Source: Sycon ciliatum (lineage: Eukaryota; Porifera; Calcarea; Leucosolenida; Sycettidae). Taken from it: DNA of 64,000 nt. Positions 55,998 through 64,000 of the stretch are shown in pieces; positions within the stretch are counted from its first letter, which is position 1, and each line of letters starts with the position of its first letter. Location: positions 15,174,154-15,238,153 of the forward strand of contig NC_088653.1 in assembly GCF_964019385.1 (NCBI RefSeq). The letters run 5' to 3'. The notes under the pieces were generated by a model. That model saw only the letters and a program-made list of their open reading frames with translations, searched no databases and was not told the DNA's origin. The translations under genes were made by a program, and so were the position numbers.

Positions 55998-57171
55998 TGT
56001 TGAGTCACCTCCACCATTACACTGCGCTCTTTAGCCGACTAGACCCTCCTGCACACAACCATCACCATTGCGAGGACAATTCCGTAGACGATATTGATAA
56101 AGTCCTTCAGACAGCTGTTTCGCTAATACATAGCTCATCAGTGAAGGTAGATGTTGAATGATTAAAATATAGACCAAACTGCTATTATCATAGGGGTTTC
56201 CACGTACAAAACTGGCATAGCTGAGGTGATAACGCGGGAAAGGGAAAGTGTGAAGTACTGTTGACGCGCATTGGACATGCATGCAGCGTCGGAAATTCAG
56301 CGCGGAAAATGAATCACTATTCAATGCAGAAATAACGTGCCAGAATCAGAGTACTATGTAGCTAGGTAGAATCTGTGTACTAGTATTGCAGTTGTCCGAG
56401 TGCCATGAAGGCCTGCGAACACACCTCACGACCAGGTGACGTCGACAGCCACAGCAGCCCCTGGGGCATGACACTGTACTGCTCGCCTGTCGCGCCAAGA
56501 CGCTTGGCAGTCACTAGGCTTCATGCCACCGATGTTGTCCGCAAGCTACCTTCTTATCTGCCCATCACCCACTGCCGCTGACACGCTGGGAGGCACCGTG
56601 GCATTCACCCAGTATATCGTCGTCAGAGCTGTGTCGACGGTACAATAACGCCGGTAGAAACAAACAGTTGATCGTATGGTATTGCATCCTCCAGATTGTC
56701 CCTTGACTCGTCTTGTCCCTCTTCTTGCTCTGACGCTAACGGCGCATGTATCGTATAATTACAGGGTGCGACAGAGCTCTCGGCCATTGAAGCTCTCACT
56801 AGCTACATAGTACTCTGATTCTGGCACGTTATTTCTGCATTGAATAGTGATTCATTCTCCGCGCTGAATTTCCGATGCTGCATGCATGTCCAATGCGCGT
56901 CAACAGTACTTCACACTTTCCTTTTCCCGCGTTATCACCTCAGCTATGCCAGTTTTGTGTGTGGAAACTCCTATGTAATAGCAGTTTGGTTTATATTTTT
57001 AATCATTCAACATCTACCTTCACTGATGAGCTATGTATTAGCGAAACAGCTGTCTGAAGGACTTTATCAATATCGTTTACGGAAGTGTCCTCGCAATGGT
57101 GATGGTTGTGTGCAGGAGGGTCTAGTCGGCTAAAGAGCGCAATGTAATGGTGGAGGTGACTCAACATTATC
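55998..57171. repeat. Long inverted repeat, arms about 370 bp
   Basis: 55998-56367 and 56795-57171 are reverse complements with few differences. Each arm is open for 97 codons in the same sense relative to the arm (NSDSFSALNFR ... LPSLMSYVLAKQLSEGL). The spacer is about 427 bp. In addition GTGCGACAGAGCTCTCGGCC + ATTGAAG occurs in direct orientation just before the left arm (about 55966) and before the right arm (about 56765). Confidence 0.88.
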
Positions 57172-57898
57172 TTTCAGCTGGTTTTTATATCGCCAATGCT
57201 CACTTGGCAGACCAATTCATCCTACTTACGGTTATTAAACTAGCTTAACAGTGATTGAAGGTCCCCGGTAGATTTCGAGTGGATTTCGAGAGCGACGGGT
57301 GGGTGATTCTGATTGATACCACACTGCATCAAAAATAGAGCTTCTTGTCACTGTCCACAGGCAGGAACAGTGCGAGCCACAAGAAAATAATCGGCTACTC
57401 TGAATCAACGCTCCGAGTATCCAGCGCATCGTGGGGATCTACAAGCACTTCACATGTCGTTGCTCAAACTAAATTCTTGCGACTGATTTGAACCACACAG
57501 GTAGTCGTGATGCCTACGCAAAGTCTTATAGAGTAGGCCAACATCACGATCCATTTCCCGTTAGAAAATAGCTAGGCAGCGAAGAGGAAGAGAGATGAGC
57601 TTGCGAAAGCCAGAGAGTCAATCCCGGGCAAAAATATGTGTCACCAGCGCCGAGAGCAGCGCCGAGCAGGACCAAAAGCATTCTGAACCCTTCCTTGGAC
57701 AATACATTCCTCGTGGCTAGCTGTCATTCTATACCTTACTTCAATCATACAAAGTTGGATCACCTCAAGTGCACGTTTTGTTGTCCAAAGTCGAAGTTCA
57801 AATTGTCGGAAAAAAGCGCCAATATTGATGACGTGTTCACGAGGTGTTTGTCGCGCTGGAAACGGAGCGTCTCTGTAAGTTTGTATCCCTGGTGATGT

Positions 57899-57942
57899 TT
57901 GTGCCTGGAGAGCACTATATAAGTGGTGCTCTTCAGGCACAA
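57899..57942. other. 15-bp hairpin beside a hammerhead
   Basis: GTGCCTGGAGAGCAC (57901-57915) pairs with GTGCTCTTCAGGCAC (57926-57940) with one G-T wobble and a 10-nt loop. It lies 22 bp upstream of the ribozyme at 57963. Confidence 0.7.
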
Positions 57943-57962
57943 TCTTCCTCAGCCTACTCAAG

Positions 57963-58006
57963 CTCAACTGATGAGGGGTGAATTCCCCGAAACACTGTGT
58001 ATTGAG
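57963..58006 (+). ncRNA. Hammerhead ribozyme (type I order, complete core)
   Basis: Stem I CTCAA (57963-57967), CTGATGA (57968-57974), stem II GGGG-TGAATT-CCCC (57975-57988), GAAA (57989-57992), stem III CAC-T-GTG (57993-57999), TA (58000-58001), stem I return TTGAG (58002-58006). All core bases match and all stems pair. Downstream sequence (GCAGGGAGTGGTGCTTTC) is a dispersed repeat also at 14290-14475 whose match begins at the ribozyme's 3' edge. No open frame of a retroelement is attached. Minimal stem III resembles retroelement-borne hammerheads. Confidence 0.87.
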
Positions 58007-58297
58007 CAGGGAGTGGTGCTTTCTTGCAGGTTTGCCGAGTCGAAGGTTCGATGGACTTCTCGTGTGCTCTGGATAGCAGTCGTGAGTCAGTCAAGTGTCA
58101 AGTAAAGTCGGCGGAATAGCGCGAGCTCCGGTGTGGGGAGCAAACCCTTTCTTACAAGTCATCGCCGAAGTCGCAACCACTACTTCGTAATATTGATGAC
58201 GTGGACCAAGTATACCAAATTAGCCAATACTATGTTCTATCATGGGTGTGTTTAACTGAAAAGTTGATCGAAACTGACAATGGGCATGGAAACAAAC

Positions 58298-58615
58298 CTG
58301 ATTTCAGAGCCTCTGGCTCGCGCGTTTCAAGATCGCCTTCGCACACAACTGCTCGTTTAGAAGTCAGTACGTTAGACCCATCGATACTCGCATTGTTGCT
58401 ATCAAAGAACTTCGAAGATGATTTCGGTCTCATCCAGTAAACCCTGGCGTTGTAGGTATTCCGCCAAGTATCCCTGCAATCATAGGAATCCGTCAGTCGT
58501 TTGTTGATTCTAGCACAATGCATGATGGCCTGGCCAAGCAACATCTCTTGAGGTAGCTCGAATACCACCACCTTGTTCCACCTATTAGAAGTTGGCGACT
58601 GACAATATTTATCGA
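58298..58615 (-). CDS. C-type-lectin-like exon 1 of the receptor (phase 1-1)
   Basis: The exon is 106 codons with acceptor CTTCTTTTCTGTTGGTACAG and donor CAG/GTTTGT, phase 1 at both ends. It reads DKYCQSPTSNRWNKVVVFEL, then QAIMHCARINKRLTDSYDC, ARVYWMRPKSSS and SKRAVVCEGDL. The cysteine near residue 5, [A]-I-x-x-C helix, aromatic-W strand and V-V-C end align with the other two lectin-like exons; it is the most diverged. The donor is less canonical than the others. A signal-peptide exon should lie upstream (right). Confidence 0.65.
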
Positions 58616-58647
58616 CTGTACCAACAGAAAAGAAGATTAGTAAAGTG

Positions 58648-58890
58648 AGTATACACTCGAATGGAAAGCCAATGATTAATTAATAGAAAAGAAAAAAGAC
58701 CAAGGAACTACACGTTATGCTATAATGGCCACTAACAGCAACAGTTCCTTGACAATCAGCTCATGCAATAACATTGCACGACACTGCCCGACGGTACTGA
58801 CGTTCTACAACTAACTGGCTGCCAGTCAAGTGACTGGTGGTGTCAGTGGGAATTATAGTGTAACTTTTAGTTCCTTGTGAACCTGATGAA
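58648..58890. repeat. P1 element copy
   Basis: ACTCGAATGGAAAGCCAATGATTAATTAATAG, GACCAAGGAACTACACG, ATTGCACGACACTG, the CAACTAACTGGCTGCC loop block and TTTTAGTTCCTTG; the right end is truncated. It sits just upstream of lectin-like exon 1. Confidence 0.75.
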
Positions 58891-58964
58891 GGCAATTTGC
58901 CGAAAAGTTGTAATAATTATTGTGAATGAGTCGAATCAATTTGTTCCAGTGTTAATGGAACAGC

Positions 58965-59165
58965 CTGGCATGAGGGTAACATGGATGCAGCTAATGGGAT
59001 TTCGGTCTTTGACCACTTGGTGGTGGGTCTGATCTACTCACCTCCCACCGTTTAGGCGCTGCATTTGCGCCTTTGATCCTAGAGGGTGGTGGCGTTCCCA
59101 TGACGGATGCGGAAAACTGGGCTTCCAGCCGAGTCTCACGTGAACCGTGAAATTTATTTATTATT
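58965..59165 (+). repeat. SINE 3'-body fragment
   Basis: CATGGATGCAGCTAATGGG, CTCACCTCCCACCG, GGGTGGTGGCGTTCC and GTCTCACGTGAACCGTGA match the 25.4-kb SINE. The head with pol III boxes is missing. Confidence 0.8.
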
Positions 59166-59339
59166 TAATGGAACAGAGCGCGTGAGCTATTTATGAAACT
59201 GCAGGAAGCCTCCCCACTTTCACTTTTTTAGTTCCTTGATCCTTTTTCTTTTCTAAAACGTAAAGTGAGTAAAATTCATTTTCGACCCCGACCTCTAGGT
59301 ACATGTGCAGACAACACACAAAAGGCACAACGGAGGTTT

Positions 59340-59400
59340 ACATATTTGTCACAACTCAGGGTTGCTTGCTCAATGCAATCATCAGGCGACTGCCTTTTGT
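59340..59400 (-). repeat. Decayed hammerhead-like segment
   Basis: The minus strand reads GTCGC, CTGATGA, TTGC-ATTGA-GCAA, then GCAAC (one change from GAAAC), CCTGAG, TT, GTGAC. It parallels the relic at 12977-13017. Confidence 0.45.
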
Positions 59401-59801
59401 GTGTACTAGTGCTCCACATTATTGTGTTGAGCCCTCTCCGCTGGCACAAGGAAGTTTTCCTCCTTGTATAAACAACACAGTGTGAGTTTAACAATTCGCC
59501 AAACCTTTCGATGCTCTTTCAAATTTGGAAGAATTTTTTTCGGAGAAAAACGGACCTGGTGTAATTAAGCGGCCACCCCACGGTGCAAGCAAAAGCGGTC
59601 TTTGAAGCCAGGTGGTCTTTAAAACCAGGTCCCACAGTGTGTGTGTAGAACTGTCGGTGCATGGAAAGAGGGTCGTTAAGAGAGGTCGCTTACACCAGGT
59701 TTTATTGTGTTAGGAAATTTGAGGCTACTTGCCTCATACTGCTCTTTTGTTTTACTGCTCTCCGAAACTCAACACTTTCCAGCCAGTTACGAAAGGAAGA
59801 A

Positions 59802-59868
59802 AAAATATTATCGAACCAGGGACCTTGGTATTCGTGAGCAATGCTCTGACCAACTGAGCTACAGTATG
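59802..59868 (-). repeat. tRNA-like pseudogene or SINE head
   Basis: The minus strand reads TGTAGCTCAGTTGGTCAGAG (A box), an anticodon-like arm, then GGTCCCTGGTTCGATAATAT (B box) running into T/A-rich sequence. The anticodon stem is mismatched, position 33 is not T, and the acceptor stem is absent, so it is not a working tRNA. Confidence 0.6.
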
Positions 59869-59994
59869 ACTCTTATCCACAGTGATGGTAAATCTATTCT
59901 TCTTCGATGAATCAATATCTGGCTTGCATCATACTGGCAACTCACACCACTCAAGAGGGCCTTAGGCCATCCCCTTCCCCCTGCCATTTCTTCA

Positions 59995-62233
59995 GGTGAC
60001 ATACAGGCAAGAGCAAACGAGAGCAAGACCAACTATCCTTTTTGTTAGAGTATTAGGCCACAGCAAGTTATTTCTCAAGCCATGGATCAGTGAGGAGGTG
60101 ATAGCTCTGGCAGAAAGAAAGCGAATAGCCAGATGCACCGGTAAGGACCAAGAATACAAGGATCTAAAAGTTGAAGTGCGCCGAAGGATTTGCTGTGACA
60201 GGAGAAAGTGGTTAGAGGATAAATGTAAACACATTGAATCTTCTGGGAGGAACCATGATATCTGAGAGGCATTCAACACCATTAAACCCATTAAAAAATC
60301 ATCGTTCCGGCCAAATCAAGCATGTATCAATGCTGCTGATGGCACGACCCTGACGGAGAAGGAAGATGTATTGCTGCGGTGGTGTGAATATGGGCAGCAG
60401 CTATTTGGGCAGCCGTCAGGAGATCAAGGGTGTTCGGCCTCGGCGGAGAGTGGTGCGGAAGAGCTTCCATCGCCACTAATTTCCCCTGAACCTGTGCCTC
60501 TCTTGGCTGAGGTTGAGCAAGCCATATTGTCCCTGAAGAAGAGGAAAGCCCCTGGACTTTTTTATTTTTTATTTTTTTACTATGTTCACATACCCAACTC
60601 ATAAATAATACAGAAGACAATGGTACTGAGACAAGGACAAACGTGACAACTACTGAGAAGGGGCTGCACCGAGGTGCAGCAGTGATGGTGGGGCATTGAT
60701 GGCTCTGCCGACCTGAGGTCTCGGCATCACGGCCAGAAACACGCAACAAAAACAAAAGATAGAGCTGTACTTGATGGGATCGTGGCGGAACTGATTCAGC
60801 ATGCATCCTCAGTTTGTGTTCTATTCCTACCATGATAAACTTTGTTTGGAGATTTGGAAAACAGGGAGATGGCCAAAAGCATGGAAACGTCAAGAAATCA
60901 TCCTGATACCCAAAGCTGGATCAGCTAAGGAGTGTTCCAACTATCGGACCATTGCTTTGATGTCACATGCAAGCAAGATCCTTCTGACAATAATCTTGAA
61001 TCGTATGAAAAAGAAGATAGAGGCTGAGTTACCAGATGAGCAGGCTGGTTTTCGAGCCGGTCGCAGTACTGTGGATATGCTCTGTGTTCTGCAAATCATT
61101 ATCGAAAAATCTCTTGAATGGCAGAATCCTGTATCCATTGTATTAATTTTATCGATTATCGTAAAGCCTTTCACTCAGTTAACCACTCACATCTTTTCGG
61201 TTGCCTTTTGGATTTTGGTTTCCCTCGCCACATAGTTTGTTTGCTCCAGAATCTTTACACAGGGATGAGCGGAGTTATCAGATGGAATGGCTCGCATTCG
61301 CCGGAGTTCGCCATCAAGAAGGGTGTTCGGCAGGGCTGTATTTTGTCCCCACATCTATTTAGCCTGTACACTGAGAGTGTTATGCGTGTTGCTGATGTGG
61401 ACAGTATCGGTGTGAGAATCGGAGGACGCCAGCTGTCAAACCTACGATATGCAGATGACACGGGATTGTGTGCTTATCCATCAGAAGTGTCTACCCTCAC
61501 CAGTGCTGTTAATAACGCTGGAAGAGAGGAGGACCTGTCACTGAATCTGTCCAAAACCAAGATCATGCATATCAGAACCTGTACTGCTGGTGCAAACGAT
61601 ACTGCTCCAATGCCACTTGTGGTCGACGGAGAACGAATTGCAGAGGTGAGCAGTTTCAAGTATCTGGGATCCTGGAAGACAACAAACGGTGATTGCAGCC
61701 TCGATATATGGTCAAGAATTGCCATGGCGAAAGAGCGTATGCTGCAGTTAATTGACATCTGGAAAGACCACAACATCTCCAGACAGCTGAAAATCTGGAT
61801 AACGCATGCCTTAGTGTGGTCTGTCCTGCTGTATGGAGCTGAGAGTTGGACTCTGCGGAAGACAGCTGAACGACGAATACAGGCAGCAGAAATGTGGTGC
61901 TACCGACGTCTGCTCAGAGTATCCTGGATGGAGAAGTGCACAAATGACAGTATCCTGGTGGGGTTGGGAGTACAGAAACAGCTGCTAGCCAGGGTCAAGA
62001 TACGCAAACTGACCTATTTCGGGCACACATGCCGCCCATCTGGCTGCGAGCTTGTACGTGACGTGATGTTTGGTGTCGTGGATGATAAGAGAAAGCGTGG
62101 CCGTCCGAAGATTTCCTTTGCTGACAATATCGTTTCGTGGACTGGTATGTCTCTGCATGAGAATTGCCAGTTGGCATCTGACAGAGCTGCCTGGCAGTCG
62201 CACTGTGCATCTACTGCTTACACAGCTGCATAA
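59995..62233 (+). mobile_element. Non-LTR retrotransposon (RTE/jockey-like), degraded
   Basis: The pre-RT linker (KDQEYKDLKVEVRRRICCDR) has a TGA near 60264. AILSLKKRKAPG is cut by a 205-bp insertion. Then NYRTIALMSHASKILL, DEQAGFRAGRSTVDML, a frame shift near 61130-61140, FIDYRKAFHSVNHSH, GVRQGCILSPHLF, LRYADDTG (catalytic Asp pair about 61455), FKYLGSW, LLYGAESWTLRK, MWCYRRLLRVSW, FGHTCRPSG and KRGRPKISFADNI to a stop at 62231. The long open stretch 61118-62233 is the best-preserved part. The endonuclease domain is not present in the window. Confidence 0.92.
60560..60764 (-). repeat. Retroposon insertion inside the LINE reverse transcriptase
   Basis: T-rich start (minus-strand poly(A) tail), family R block CTCTGCCGACCTGAGGTCTC, and CTG[G/T]ACTT at 60552-60559 and 60765-60772 as an 8-bp target duplication. 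The LINE frame on either side is continuous if the insert is ignored. Confidence 0.85.
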
Positions 62234-62239
62234 TGCCGT

Positions 62240-63213
62240 TTATTATTTTATTTTTTTAGATTTTACTATTATTATTTTTTTGGCAACGCAGATGATGGTG
62301 ATGAAGTTATTTCTATGTTTCGGGTTACCGCGCGCGTACCTTTTCGAATCCTTGACAATGGATAGAGCGGAATTCCACTCGGCTCATGTCAAAGTGCAGA
62401 AGGAGCCATCCATGAAATTTATTATTGTATCGCTCCAGCCCAGTCTGCCAGCTGTCCTGTGGCGACTTGTTGTCGTTTTGGATATTAGCGACAGTTTAGT
62501 AGTGCTATTCTGTGTGCAACATGGCTCAGTACACATAGAATGGAGTTTTGTTTTCCTCTGTTTTTGTTTTTTCCGCCCGCCCGCCTGCCTTTTCCAGAAA
62601 ATGTCCTACGCGAAACATAGAATTAACTTGGTGTGGCCTTACAGCGATAAAAAGGTAGCTGTCTGCAGTTGAACGCATTTCAGAGTCGGTGCCACTGGCA
62701 CGTCAGGCTAATAGCTAACTTCATACAACCCTTTGCTAGAGCCCCCCCCCCCCACCCTCTCCCTCCTTCACTGTTCTTGCTGTCCAGTGAGGACTACGAT
62801 GCCGTCTATTTATATGTTCCTAGCAAAGCAACCTGATCCGATGTAGCATATAGAGCTAAAGACTCATCATCCCAAGATACTGAAATTGGGCATGGGGTAA
62901 TGATTTTTTTTCAGACTTACGAAGCCTCTTGTACGGGCAATATCAATAAACCGATACAATCATGTAATGAAAATACAAAAGATGACCAAAATGATAACGT
63001 ATTATTGTTTGTGTTCCGGCTCAGGGTAATGATCGGCAGTGCGGCAGTTCTGGGGTGGTACCGCCTTCCAGGAGCTGGCTCCGGGTCTGTATTCAAGATA
63101 GGTTAACGGCTGAGTCGGTATGTGAGTGGATTTCGCAATGTCTATGTTCTTTGGTTTTGCTGAAGCTTGTGTTTCTCCCTGGCCAGCCGGACCCAAGAGT
63201 ACTGATCCACCAT
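62240..63213. other. No supported gene
   Basis: GCGCGCGTACCTTTTCG (62330) and CCGCCCGCCCGCCTGCCTTTTCCAG (62571, split motif) resemble 23830-23850 and 24825-24845, a G/C-rich repeat piece. A poly(C) run is at 62742-62751. Confidence 0.4.
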
Positions 63214-63398
63214 TACCGTATTTTCCGGAGTATAGTGCGCACTTTAGATGTGCTATTTTAGGCCCTAAATCGCAGGTGCGCACTTTGCTCCGAATATGAA
63301 ATGCAAGTACTTCCATGAAGATTGAAGTGCGCACCCCCAATGAAGATTGGGGGTGCGCGTTATACAAAGGTGCGCACTATACTCCGAAAAATACGGTA
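63214..63398. repeat. Miniature inverted-repeat element, TACCGTATTTT ends
   Basis: The ends TACCGTATTTTCCGGAGTAT and (complement) TACCGTATTTTTCGGAGTAT, then AGTGCGCAC, are near-perfect inverted repeats of about 34 bp. TA lies at both borders. A second inner inverted pair (GTGCGCACCCCCAATGAAG / ATTGGGGGTGCGCG) makes a nested hairpin. Confidence 0.82.
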
Positions 63399-64000
63399 TA
63401 TGCACACATGCGCACTGCCTCGCACAGCCTAATTACATTGGCCAGGAAAGAATCAAAAACAAGATGGGAACAAACATACAGTAACTTACATGCAAAAAGC
63501 GACTCTGCACCAAAACAAGACCACAAAAACAGAATTTAGTGAATTGAACCTTGTCTATAACAACCACACATAATTATTGTGAGTGGATAGGCACAGCCAA
63601 ATTCCGATATCACTCAAACATTGGCCTTTCCAATCCTTTTTCAATCCCTTGGTGGACCTCTTTCATCCACTCTGTCAGTTATGCCTGTAGAACATTCCAC
63701 ATTGGAGGGATACTGGAAACTAGGCCATGCCACTGGAGTTTTGGTTGTCACAGACATTGACTAATTAGACAAAGTTAGCTAGTCGTGTTTGAGTTCATGC
63801 TTCATGCCTAGCTTGGCACGTGACTGGATCATGGCTGCCACTGAGAAATCAGCAAACATGAAAAGCCTGTACAACCTTCCATTTGACAAACATATTCTGC
63901 TGTTCAATGAAATACAATAACGCAAGTCAATGCCACACTGGCCACTGCACATACCTAGATCTACAAACACAGGGGTGTGAAATGGCGCAGAGCACGAACT
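63399..64000. other. No supported gene
   Basis: Short frames only; nothing recognisable on either strand. Confidence 0.4.

Noticed and set aside
58901..58940. CTGATGAAGGCAATTTGCCGAAAA as a hammerhead
   Set aside because: Core halves and a GGC/GCC stem are present, but no stem III, UH or stem I partner could be found.
59802..59868. Functional tRNA gene
   Set aside because: A and B boxes are present but the anticodon stem is mismatched, position 33 is wrong and no acceptor stem closes.

Overview
This window looks like genomic DNA of an animal, probably an early-branching or other invertebrate metazoan. A sponge-like genome would fit, but nothing here fixes the species. There are no bacterial-style operons. 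Coding sequence occurs as short exons bounded by GT/AG splice sites, separated by kilobases of repeats: Penelope-like, Ty3/gypsy and RTE/jockey-like retrotransposons, tRNA-derived SINEs, many small inverted-repeat elements and long microsatellites.

Host genes. Plus strand, 1.0-9.3 kb: four exons (1076-1252, 4887-5081, 6744-6920, 9000-9272), all phase 1-1. The first three look like divergent complement-control-like cysteine modules and the fourth like a C-type-lectin-like module. A possible terminal exon lies at 13174-13268. Minus strand, 58.6 to 28.6 kb: three mutually similar C-type-lectin-like exons (58615-58298, 54914-54621, 51986-51708; all phase 1-1), then a Ser/Thr/Asn-rich stalk plus transmembrane exon (37930-36973), then a terminal cytoplasmic exon with a stop (29281-28642). 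All phases fit, so I infer one single-pass lectin-like receptor gene of at least 30 kb whose introns have filled with transposons. The first exon and signal peptide of both genes were not found.

Mobile DNA. 31.2-35.0 kb is a Penelope-like cluster: an endonuclease fragment on the minus strand, a reverse transcriptase plus GIY-YIG copy on the plus strand, a 5'-truncated tandem copy, three direct copies of the 3' region and an inverted fragment. 40.8-50.2 kb is a broken Ty3/gypsy element with two minisatellites in the integrase tail and a 3.4-kb TTAA-flanked inverted-repeat element nested near its 3' end. 60.0-62.2 kb is a broken non-LTR element interrupted by a small retroposon; related pieces lie at 22.7 and 52.7 kb. 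Small inverted-repeat elements and SINEs occupy much of the rest.

Most unusual signal. Several small self-cleaving-type RNAs are readable in the DNA. Three loci have a complete hammerhead ribozyme core with all three stems (34766-34811 plus, 31509-31468 minus, 57963-58006 plus). Others keep the core with weak stems (9577-9534 minus, 4643-4702 plus) or are decayed (52378-52421, 59340-59400, 12990-13035). Stem and loop sequences differ among them, so they come from several repeat families.
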